A program made the translations under genes and the position numbers. Source: Ophiura sarsii (lineage: Eukaryota > Echinodermata > Ophiuroidea > Amphilepidida > Ophiuridae). From it: 64,000 nucleotides of DNA. The notes beneath the pieces are model-generated. The model made no database searches and had not been told where the DNA came from. It saw nothing but the letters and a program-made list of their open reading frames with translations. Shown here piece by piece: positions 46,286 to 55,920 of this stretch. The stretch is from contig CM069447.1 in assembly GCA_035610835.1 (NCBI GenBank), positions 44,117,893 through 44,181,892 on the forward strand, in the 5' to 3' direction. How positions within the stretch are numbered: position 1 is the first letter of the stretch; each line of letters starts with the position of its first letter.

Positions 46286-46917
46286 CACTCTCAGAACAGG
46301 TATTAAAAAACCATATATTAAAAGAATGTTGATTAAACAGAATACTACATTGGTTAAAAAATTAAGCGTTGGTTAAAAATTACTTTTAATACTGCGTTGG
46401 TTAAAGCGTAAAAATAGAATTCATTTTTGGTTTATTCAACGTTAGTTAAGGCATCATAATCTTAACCAACAATAGGTCAAAACAAGATTCCCGCCAAAGA
46501 ATTTCAATAACGGGAAAATATTTTGTGCATATTATCAAATTGTTGGTTACATTTTAATCAACATGTGTTGGTGACAATTCTCTATTGCACAACGTTGGTT
46601 AAAATGTGGTGTGTTGCTGCGACATCAAAACGAGGCTGGCCCGTTCTCTCTCTTTTTGACAAAATGGTAGACGACCAAGTGATTGCAATGCTCCTGTTGG
46701 GGGTCTGGAGACGCATGTAGAAGGGTTTCAAGGTGCAAGATTGATTTCTTAATACTGCAATTTAATAATTATGTAACTGTCTGAGCTAAACTGTACAATA
46801 TTATGGTATTTGTCTATCAAGAAAGGCAGATTTAGGACACTATTTTACCTTCACTTACTACAACATGCATGTATGGATAAGCTTAGCTACGGAACCTACC
46901 ATAGACTTCCTATATCG
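46286..46917 (+). mobile_element. 5' part of a CACTCTCAG-type transposon, copy 2
   Basis: Direct repeat of 45153 onward, with the same start, GGTTAAA words, GCGACATCAAAACGAGGCTG and CTTACTACAACATGCA. Together with its left flank it repeats about 1.13 kb in tandem. It is interrupted at about 46.92 kb by the SINE-like unit. Its small frame is broken. Confidence 0.65.
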
Positions 46918-46941
46918 TGTATTAAAATGATTAATCATTCA

Positions 46942-47218
46942 TTAACCCTTACAGCCCCAGATCCCATGAAATCCCATTTCCCAGCATCCTGGTTCCACCT
47001 GGCGCTGAGGTTTTTGTCTGAAATAATGGCTGTAAGCTATATAGCTGGGCGAATACACTCGCCCAGCACAGCTTCCCCCGTGGCGCAGTTGGTAGAGTGT
47101 CCGCCCGCCAACCGAGAGGTCGTGGGTTCAAACCCCGGGGCGTGGCACCTCTTGTTGTGTGTGCTTTTTTCGCTTGAAAAAAAATTTGTTGGAAAATCCA
47201 CCGGGTGGGTTAGGGTTA
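46942..47218 (+). mobile_element. SINE-like unit with tRNA-type promoter, copy 1
   Basis: A box TGGCGCAGTTGG (47081-47092) and B box GGTTCAAACCC (47125-47135) match the pol III consensus. A perfect 9-bp hairpin GCTGGGCGA/TCGCCCAGC (47044-47067) precedes them and a T run follows. The unit begins TTAACCCTTAC and ends GGGTTAGGGTTA, so its tips are inverted. It is too irregular in the acceptor and T stems to be a working tRNA. Confidence 0.75.
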
Positions 47219-47276
47219 TTGAACGATTTTTTTTCTTCTTTTTAATTTTCACTTTTTTTCTCTAATTTTACCCTGA

Positions 47277-47553
47277 TTAACCCTTACAGCCCCAGATCCC
47301 ATGAAATCCCATTTCCCAGCATCCTGGTTCCACCTGGCGCTGAGGTTTTTGTCTGAAATAATGGCTGTAAGCTATATAGCTGGGCGAATACACTCGCCCA
47401 GCACAGCTTCCCCCGTGGCGCAGTTGGTAGAGTGTCCGCCCGCCAACCGAGAGGTCGTGGGTTCAAACCCCGGGGCGTGGCACCTCTTGTTGTGTGTGCT
47501 TTTTTCGCTTGAAAAAAAATTTGTTGGAAAATCCACCGGGTGGGTTAGGGTTA
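47277..47553 (+). mobile_element. SINE-like unit, copy 2, apparently identical to copy 1
   Basis: Same 277 bp offset by 335, with no difference that I could see, separated from copy 1 by 58 bp of T-rich DNA. Identity implies very recent tandem duplication, conversion or an assembly duplicate. A box 47416-47427, B box 47460-47470. Confidence 0.78.
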
Positions 47554-47750
47554 ATCATTAGTTAATGATTTATTAATCATTAATTACTCAATTATTTTTT
47601 AATCATTAATTACTGAATAATAAATAATATATGATTAATTAATTATTCATTAATTAAAAATTGATAATTAATTATTGATCATTAATTAATTATTAATGAC
47701 TCATAATTCATTATTTATTAATCATTAATTAAGTATCCATTACTTACTTA
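47554..47750. repeat. TTAAT-rich low-complexity tract
   Basis: Nearly pure A+T built of ATTAATTA, TTAATCATTA and similar words, almost 200 bp. Many ATTA homeodomain cores occur by composition alone. No gene. Confidence 0.85.
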
Positions 47751-48347
47751 GTTGTTTTTGCCCCTGGTTGACTTTGACGTGATAAGTCTATTCTTAATTA
47801 GATACAAAATATTCCTAAATTATTTGGGACCTTTAACTCAAATGTTCAGGAGAGTTTGTTTATGTAAACAATCATGTACAATATAACTATGACTCTATGT
47901 TATAAAAACAGATCTTGAAACTTGATTTCACGAAAACTGAAAGTGCATGTTTTGTTATGACACAATTCTCTTCATGATACTCTTCCTTTATTTCTACTTG
48001 CATTCAAACTTAACCCCCTCTAAGCGAGGATTGTGTTTTTAACACTCTTCTTGTTTGCAAAAGGGCATACAGTCTACAGACCACCCCGACATGTTACTCA
48101 TTTTGCATTATTGAATTTGTATTGACAAGTTCAAGGAATTAATCAAATTATTGTAGTGGCTAATGTTTCTATGACTAGGATTAGTGCATCCATGCACGCC
48201 AATTGAGGCACCAACAATACAAACCACATTCCGCATAATGAATAGCCATCCATTCAATAATGCAAAATGAGTAAAAAGGCAGAAGTGGATGTAAGCCCTT
48301 TTACAAAACAGCTCTTTATATATTGCTAAATGTGGTGTAAATGTGTG
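47751..48347. other. No feature recognised
   Basis: AT-rich non-coding DNA. GCATTATTGAA and TTCAATAATGC near 48104 and 48254 are inverted, suggesting a weak fold-back. No gene. Confidence 0.45.
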
Positions 48348-48350
48348 TAA

Positions 48351-48614
48351 GGGACGCACCATTAGACTTCAAGGGGGTAGGAAGTTGGGGACGGGTGGAT
48401 TTGACGGGCGGCGGAAAAAAGGTGTTGCTGCCGAAGGCGGCAATATTTTTAAATTTAGTAATGTACCCTTTTTTATTGCGTTTGGAGGGCAAAGGGAGTA
48501 TTTCTTTTTTTACTCATCAGTGGGTGAAGTGTTTTTTCCTGTATAGAAGGTGAATTTTTTGTTTTTGTTACCATAAACTTCCTACCCACCTCTTGAAGTA
48601 AAATGGTGGCACCC
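48351..48614. mobile_element. MITE of the GGGACGCACCATT family, copy 3
   Basis: Starts GGGACGCACCATTAGACTTC and ends in a mutated complement (AAATGGTGGCACCC). It is flanked by TAA on both sides (48348-48350, 48615-48617), a Harbinger-like 3-bp target. 264 bp. Confidence 0.78.
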
Positions 48615-48639
48615 TAATGTACTAAATGTTCGAAGAAAT

Positions 48640-50089
48640 GTACATGTACGTGTAGTCGTGTATGTACATATTAACGTCATCGGTGGACAAAAGGCTACTG
48701 TTCCCTTTAGCAAATCATTATCCGTAAATAATTAATGAGGTAAATCACGAATAAAACTCTACACGGCACAAGAGTTCCATTATAAGGATGTACATGTATA
48801 CACTTCGTCGCGTCGCGTCGGTTTCAGTATTGCTACAGAGTTTAGCTATTAAAGTGAATTTAATCATATATAGATCCTTGAGAAGATTTACGTCACGAAA
48901 AGCGTCATAACCGGATTTGCATGTGGAAGGGATTAAGGGAACCGGCATGTACTTGAAAAGGCACTGAACTATATTTAGCTGCATTACCATGATTACGGCG
49001 GAAGAATATTGTATACTGGAGCACTGGGCTATCGTATCAATCATTCGTTTTGTTCTTTGAATCGTGTAAGTTCAAAGTTGCCGATGAAAAAATCGGGAGA
49101 CAAGTTGCTTACAAAAACATTTGAATCGTATGATTTTCATAAGAAGAGGAACTAACTTATTGTAATTTGTCAACGGAATTGAGACTTCAGTAATCAGTAT
49201 ACAAGCGTAGGCCTGTTAATAGTCTAATCTACACTCACAAGAAGTGTGTTTTACTGGTGTGGTACCAAACGGTATTTACCATGAATACGATGTAGCCAGA
49301 TGAATATACTTTTTCAGCTCGTTAACAATCTTTATAATACAACGTTACCGAGCCATAAATAAGCACCAGCACAAAGGTGTTCATTGTTAATACAACTATA
49401 ACTTAAAGGCGAGCTACCGCTCTGGGTTACTAGCCACTTCCAGTTCTCTTGGGAATCTGACATGGTTACAATTTCTCCATGTTAACTCTGTACAGACTGT
49501 CATCAAGTGAACAGGTGTATGACCAGTTCGTCAGTGGTAGGGCAGCTTTAAGCATATTGTTTAACAGTTGTCAAATAGTAGGTGCTACATACATGTACTG
49601 CTAGGTATAAATACAGTACGAGCTCTTGAAAAACCTTGACTTGGGGAAGTCAGTTGGAACAGCAGTGACCCCGGGCAGTGATTTTACTGACAAAGAACCA
49701 AAATCAGTGGAATACATACATGTACTACCCTTTAACACCACGACAAACATGTTCATTTGTAGGGTACAATTGTGTTCCGGCATATGATTAAATTGGTGGT
49801 GGTGGTGGTGAAATTGATAAACGCGCGGGAGCCTGACAAATCCGACGTGTGTACAAAAAGACCTGAAATCAAGTTGTGTTTATGAAGTATTCCGTATCGC
49901 ATACCAGGACCATTAACGGGACCATTAATTATTGTTTGGTCGAGTGGGTAATTTTCAGTGACATATTTGACCCTGTGTGAACGTGCAGTTTAAGGAATAG
50001 AGAATCAGGAGTCATACTCATACCATTTTACCGTCTATGCTCATACACTGGGTAAACAACGAGTACGTTTTACAAAGTCGTCCTTCTCC
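48640..50089. repeat. Duplicated upstream region of receptor gene 3
   Basis: Diverged match to 6.69-8.18 kb and to 60.95-62.40 kb (TCATCGGTGGACAAAAGGCT, ATTTGCATGTGGAAGGGA, CACCAGCACAAAGGTGTT). Two extra segments are present, one near 49402-49550. The CRE is mutated and the proximal TATAAAGG box of gene 4 reads TTTAAGG here (about 49988). Confidence 0.8.
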
Positions 50090-51142
50090 ATGGAAACTAC
50101 TATCACTATGGAAACGACAAGATCTATCCCTTATTCGGACTCTACGATTTGGCCTAATACCACCGGTAATGTAACGGAATCAGGGTTTGTTTTCGATGAC
50201 ATGACTCAAAGAATAATAGTTGCCACCGCGGTGATATGTACTTCTGTGCTCGGGATTTTCGGAAATAGCCTCGTTATTATTTCGGTGCTGATGTCGAAAA
50301 GATTACGAACAGCAAGTAATACTTTCGTATTGAACTTAGCCTGTTCCGATCTGTTGACATCGCTGCACACCCCTTGGAACGCGGTGGCTCTTCTGAGCCA
50401 CTCGGGATGGCCGGTCCCGCCCGCGGTATGCACCGCCGCAGCCGGGATCATGTTTGTGTGTGTAGGGTGCAGCCTCTACAGTCTTGCCTCTATTGCAATT
50501 GAGAGATATATTGTTATAACTCGCCTTTATAGAATTGACGGAGGCATCTACCCTCGATATGTATTAGTGATTTGGATAGCGTTAACATGGCTAATACCCT
50601 TCGCTATATTTATTGTACCGCCTCTCAACGGCATTGGAGGACTAGGATACAACTCAAAGTACTGTAGCTGCAGCCAATTGTCCTCGACGGAAAGTTCCAA
50701 CACTTATGACGTCATCACGTCTATTGGACTCTACCCAATCCCTTTGATCATCATCATTTCATCGTATTCAACCATTTATTTCCATATCCGGCGTCACACC
50801 AATAATATACTGAACATGTCGTCAGGATGCACCCGCAATGACGAATTGACTGCGCGCGTAAAACATCGCCAGGTGCAAATCACCAAAAACATGTTCTACG
50901 TCGTCTGCGCGTTTATATTCTGCATCACGCCGTACGGCATTAGCCTCGTCATCGACTCCAGCGACCCGGTGGTGCCTTATGTTGCGACATTGGTCCTGAT
51001 GAACGCGTGTATCAATCCGCTGATTTACGCCAAGCATCCGGTGTTTAAGAAAGTATATAGGAAGATTTTAACGTGCAGATGGAAGGAGGTCATTACAGAA
51101 GAAACGGATAGCATAATGCGTATGAGGGCTTGCAAGAAATAA
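50090..51142 (+). CDS. Class A G-protein-coupled receptor with replaced C-terminus (gene 3)
   Basis: 350 residues, single exon, all seven helices intact. Sequons at Asn23 and Asn27, NPLIY 309-313, CITP present. Unlike its sisters it has ERY (138-140) instead of DRY and Ser instead of Asn in SLYSLAS; ERY is an accepted class A variant. After MRMR (343-346) the frame enters an insertion and ends ACKK-stop, so the last 18 or so native residues (TIST...NVT) are lost, including Ser/Thr sites that could be kinase or arrestin targets. The native end survives 1.5 kb downstream. The gene is probably still expressible because the core fold is complete. The insert supplies a new stop, and a possible poly(A) signal lies at 52570. 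Confidence 0.9.
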   Translation: METTITMETTRSIPYSDSTIWPNTTGNVTESGFVFDDMTQRIIVATAVICTSVLGIFGNSLVIISVLMSKRLRTASNTFVLNLACSDLLTSLHTPWNAVALLSHSGWPVPPAVCTAAAGIMFVCVGCSLYSLASIAIERYIVITRLYRIDGGIYPRYVLVIWIALTWLIPFAIFIVPPLNGIGGLGYNSKYCSCSQLSSTESSNTYDVITSIGLYPIPLIIIISSYSTIYFHIRRHTNNILNMSSGCTRNDELTARVKHRQVQITKNMFYVVCAFIFCITPYGISLVIDSSDPVVPYVATLVLMNACINPLIYAKHPVFKKVYRKILTCRWKEVITEETDSIMRMRACKK

Positions 51143-52627
51143 AGATAAAAGTTATGGATCGGATCTTTGAAAGATAACGATTACTGTGTTGGTGATGTCA
51201 AATGGAAACTAGCTCCAAACCGGGCTCCAAACAGGCAATATTTTCATTGTAAAATAAAGTCTACATTTTAATGACTAGTGAGTGTAAAATCTGAGGAAAA
51301 AACCCAAAAATAATTGACACGGACTGGCAAAGACCTACTGCGAAAGACATTCACTGGGTAGGGGTATTGTTAGTCTTTGTACTGGGATGGGGCATGGGGA
51401 AGTGAATTACGTGTATGGGGAGGGGTTATTGGGGCGGATGGGGTGGTGTGGTGTCGGGTGTGTCGGCGGGGATGGTGGGATGGTTTTTTAAGGATCGAGG
51501 TGGGTGTGATGTGAAATGAAGTTCAATTAAATTCCAGTCAATTTGACATTCAGCAAAATAGGATTAATTAGATTCTTGATAAAGTTCATAACTGTTATGA
51601 TAAGATGATTGATGAAATTCTGAATATCTAGTCCAAGGAAAACCACTTACTTGTGGTGGACGTTTCGGAAACATTCTGTTTCCTTTTGCAACACTTGATG
51701 TAGAGTGATGACGATCTGCTGTTTACAACACGTGATATTGGTTGCTGCAACTAAGCTGATGCTAGATGATTTATCAGCAATCAGCAACCAATATCACAAT
51801 TTTTAAAATTCGCGGCAATCGAAAGGCACATGCGCAAATGTTAGCACCATAACCATGACGTCATCGACACCGGGACTTTCGATCGCCGTGAAATTCAAAT
51901 ATTGCATATTGAGAGCTGGCAGTTTTTATTCGTTTTTGTGATAAGTATGATGTTTGTTCTATAGATGATTACGCAATTTGGGCTCGATAATTATGTTTCT
52001 AACAAATTATGTTCAATGTTGTGGTTGCGGGACCCCTCCTTTAAGTTGGAAAATCCTCCACAACATTTATCCCACCAAACCAAAGTACTATTATGTAAGA
52101 CGGGTAAAGTAGATAATATATAATATTTGTCACACATGCAACGTAATTGACTATATCGACCATTTCTTTTTTCAAATGTAATAGATTTAAACAGCTATAG
52201 GCTCTTACGCTAGTCAAGTCATTTCGCGTAAACTGTCTACATGTTTTGTATCACTGAAATTGTTATATTCAACTATCACAATAACATTTATGACCATAAT
52301 GATTTTAAATTTATTACCCTTTTATTCCTTTTTGAAATTGAAAAAGAACTCTGTCTTCGTAGACGTATTTCACTGTAATAACTATGTCGTTATGTATATC
52401 AATTATGTCGTGATATTAAATGTATGTATGACATTTGACCTATAAATAATCTTAAATTTTATAACTCAGTGTTTTTAATCGATTTTCACATTGTACAAAC
52501 TTGCTATTATTAATATTATTTTGTAAATATTGATGTTTTTATTGTATAATTATATTATGTTATCATTGAATAAAGAATTTAAAGAAATTAATAAAAAAAT
52601 AAAATAAAAAAAATATTAAAAAATAAA
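51127..52627 (+). mobile_element. Poly(A)-ended retroposed insertion in receptor gene 3
   Basis: GCGTATGAG at 51118-51126 recurs at 52628-52636, an exact 9-bp target duplication. The insert ends in an A-rich tail (ATAAAATAAAAAAAATATTA...) after GAATAAAG. Both signs point to target-primed reverse transcription. About 51732-51747 and 51782-51797 form a 16-bp hairpin (GTGATATTGGTTGCTG). No reverse transcriptase is seen, so it may be a truncated LINE, a SINE-like unit or a retroposed transcript. Its first 170 bp also occur at the window start. Confidence 0.75.
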
Positions 52628-52690
52628 GCGTATGAGAACGATCTCGACTCAGCGTTACTATATTTCTGTCAAGCAAAATGTAACCTAAAT
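52628..52690 (+). pseudogene. Displaced C-terminal codons of receptor gene 3
   Basis: It reads RMRTISTQR, then YYISVKQNVT and stop, against RMRTISTQRSPNYISVKQNV in genes 1 and 4. There is an in-frame loss of six bases (RSPNY to RYY). The gene 3' flank follows directly. This is the original gene end cut off by the retroposed insertion. Confidence 0.9.
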
Positions 52691-52836
52691 TCAAATGACC
52701 TATATATGAACCCAGTTCTTTCGTGGCTATTCGGTGGCGTAGCTAGGAGGGGGTGGGGAAGGGGAATATTGTTTTGATTTGGAAACATTTATTTATTAAA
52801 TAATTCACAAGCAAATCATATAACTTAATATATTAA

Positions 52837-53216
52837 AGGGGCATTGAGAGATGTATCGATGTACTAAATGAGCAAATAACGTAAAGATAATCATCAACAT
52901 AGCCCAAATCCAAAATGTCATACAATTCCGACATCGCCTTCATGCCAAAATAAGCAAATAACGGCACTTCGGGTTGAGATTTGCCGCGAAAGTCCAAGAG
53001 TAAAACGATGCATAACTTCCGAATTCAGCACCTGAGTTTCGATATGATCATATCGAAACTAAGAAAATCATGAAATTTTATATGATAAACGGTGAATGTT
53101 GGTAAACTGTTTCAGATGGTAGTTAGTATATGCCTAAGTATTACTTTGATGCAGAAAAAAACTGATTTCCAGGATAATTGAGGGCACACTTCCCATACGT
53201 ATCTCTCAATGCCCCT
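52837..53216. mobile_element. TTAA-flanked MITE (AGGGGCATTGAGAGA ends)
   Basis: AGGGGCATTGAGAGA and TCTCTCAATGCCCCT are perfect inverted repeats with TTAA on both sides (52833-52836, 53217-53220). The matching flank of gene 1 (near 9478) lacks it. The interior has TCGATATGATCATATCGA, an 18-bp palindrome, at about 53037-53056. Confidence 0.85.
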
Positions 53217-53973
53217 TTAAGGTATATTTTATTCCTGGATCATTAATAATTATTTCATACAAATCAGAACTAAAACGTGGCGAGGCTACACTCGGTTACT
53301 ATATATATCAATCTTACAGGCCTACCCCTGAGGATACGCTGCCACCATCACTCACAATTACCTTCAATTTAGTCCGCTCTTATTTTTCTTGAATAACACA
53401 TATGTTAAGTTTAAGTTGGGATTCAACTTCTTGTCATATGTGGCCAACTTTTGCCTATCTGTATACATGTACTGTTAATTATACCTTCAACACCTATTTG
53501 GCACAATTTTTTTTGGGGAGCCCTGTTGGAAGTGTAGTGATGCTCAAAAGCATGCGTTGGACTGCACTAGAAACCTTCTTTGTATAATACATAGGGTGAA
53601 CCAATCCATTCACCTTTCATTTGCATCCTTCAAAAGATGTGAAATTGCATTGTTTAACTGTCTGGAACACGCTGGAACTATATATGAGCAACAATTTTTG
53701 AGTTTTCACTGCCAAGAAATTTACCCCTGAGTCAAATTTCTCGATAAAATAATTTGTACTTTCATTATTCTTTGTACATGTACCCCTAGTGCTAACATTT
53801 TGAGCCACCCTGTATGTATGGCTGTAACTAAGTATATGCACTATACATGTATCAATTATCTATTACTAAGTACACAGGGTACAATTGCAAAATGCATTAT
53901 GTACCACTTACATTTTAGACGAGACCATTAACATTGACTCTATACGCTAGCTTTTGACATGAATTACATACTA

Positions 53974-55074
53974 CGTTCTCAGCAAAAAAAGTTCCACTTA
54001 GAGCCATAAATGGTTCCTCACGTTGTCCTCCATATGGAACTCTCATGGGTTCTTCCCAAGAACCATTTCATTGAAGAACCCTCTTAAAAGGTTCTTTAAA
54101 GAACCAAATAAGGTTCTTCAGTTTTGTCCTCTGTATGGAACCCTAAGGGTTCTTCAGGGTTAAAGAACCCTCTTGAAAGGTTCTTCAGTTTTGTCCTCTA
54201 TATGGAACCCTCATGGGTTCTCCCCAAGAACCATTTCATTGAAGAACCCTCTTAAAAGGTTCTTTAAAGAACCAAATAAGGTTCTTCAGTCCTCTATATG
54301 GAACCCTAAGGGTTCTTCAGGGTTAAAGAACCCTCTTGAAAGGTTCTTTAAAGAACAAAAAAAGTTCTTCAGTTTTGTCCTCTATGATGGAACCCTAAGG
54401 GTTCTTCAGGGTTAAAGAACCCCCTTGAAAGGTTCTTTAAAAAAGAACCAAAAAAGGTTCTTCAGTTTTGGCATGTATGCCGAACCCTTAAAATTCTTTT
54501 TCAGAGCCAAGCCAGTTCTAAATAGTCTGTTGATACTACTTCATAAATTCAACGCATGAGTATCTGGATTATGAACAATCTCTAAGTGTGTGACGTCTTG
54601 AAATAATATTGTTGGACAAATGGATATAATAAACCTTACGAAATTATACTTTCCGTGGTGTTAATTATAAAGATTTTACAACTTACAGCAGCTTTCTCGA
54701 TCAACTCATAGATCAACTTTTAGAGTATTAAAGTTTTAAAATAGCTATATATAAATTTTGAATTGCTTACTACTTTATATTTACAAGAAACCAATATGTT
54801 ATTAACAAATTCGTGCGGCGCACTACCTTGTATTTGGGAACTACACACGTTGTGATTGCGTATGAAGAACTCTCACAGCTTTTCATGGAACCCTTTTTTC
54901 GTATTTTAGGGTTCTATAAGGAACCATTGACTCAGGAAGAACCTTTCATTCTGGGTTTGGAACCATTTGTATCCTTCTTAGAACCATTTTAAAGGTTCCT
55001 TGAGTGCAGAAGGTTCTACATCGAACCCCGAGCTTACTCAAAGAACCCCTTCCGAACCATTTTTGCTGAGAGTG
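53974..55074. mobile_element. TA-flanked 1.1-kb MITE with GGTTCTT / AAGAACC arrays
   Basis: Ends TTCTCAGCAAAAA and TTTTTGCTGAGAG with TA flanks. Gene 1's flank shows the empty site at 10501-10510. Tandem units (54010-54470) hold GGTTCTTTAAAGAACC palindromes, GGAACCCTAAGGGTTC and TTCAGTTTTGTCCTCTATAT. The 80-residue frame is an artefact of the array. Confidence 0.85.
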
Positions 55075-55415
55075 TATAGTACAAACCCTCGATGTAAATA
55101 ATTATACACGAAAATCTGTTAACACTTTCCACGCGGCAGGCATCTGCAGACGATATTTCACAAAATGTCAAAGTAATTGAATGTTATAACCTTAGAATCA
55201 CCATGAGAAATACATTAAAATAAGTACAAACATACCTAGTATTGATTCAGTAATCCTTGACATAGATGTTGAAAGTTGGGAAAGATTTTGTATGGTAAAA
55301 CAAAAAGCCGCGTGGAAAGTGTTAATTCTAGCAAACTGGAAAGTGCGTTTTGCATTGCAACGCTATTCTGATATCATAAATACTTTATGATGAGATGTAG
55401 GTGTCTGTTTGTGGT

Positions 55416-55645
55416 TTTAACCTCATGAGAACTACCTGCTGATTGGACGAAATTTAGAATGTCATGAATGTGTCAAATATTGTGCCAATCACAGACTTTG
55501 TTATAAAAATTAAAACTTTCAAAAGATAAGCATTAGCATATTATCATGATTATGGTCATCAAGATGATTGTATCATGTAATTGACCGATGTAATTGACCA
55601 ATGAGAATTATTGTACCAAAGATAGATAGTGCCCAGGGGGTTAAC
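55416..55645. mobile_element. MITE with GTTAACCCC-type ends, segmental duplicate of 10856-11083
   Basis: Same place in the flank of gene 3 as copy 1 in the flank of gene 1, so it was inserted before the duplication. Confidence 0.65.
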
Positions 55646-55920
55646 TATGTAATTGAGACGGTCATAGTCCGTCAGAATCACTCAATGGTGCGTCACAAAA
55701 TTGACTTCGTCGTTGTATGGCAAAGGTCCGTCACATTATTGACACAGGGGTGCGTCATGGTACGTGAGAAAGTGACGCACCTCGGTAAAGTGACGCACCA
55801 TTCCATGGGGTCGTATAGTGCGTTATACATCTGACATGTGTATTACTTGACAACAATTAATACTGCAGTGTGGGAGGAGCTTTTCAGTTGATATGTGTCA
55901 CACAATACGATCCATATGTG
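55646..55920. repeat. TGACGCACC / GTCCGTCAC motif-array repeat (copy near gene 3)
   Basis: Counterpart of 44796-45100. The flank of gene 1 diverges at this point (11099), so the array is either lost there or inserted here. Confidence 0.65.

Noticed and set aside
47072..47145. Functional tRNA gene
   Set aside because: A and B boxes are good, but acceptor and T stems do not pair properly and there is no clean anticodon stem.
47037..47561. Paired identical 60-86 residue frames that look like a duplicated gene
   Set aside because: They span the tRNA-like SINE promoter; identity comes from duplication of the repeat unit, not protein constraint.
54173..54415. 80-residue frame with repeated WNP.G/LKNPLERFFKE
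   Set aside because: Translation of the GGTTCTT/AAGAACC array in a MITE.
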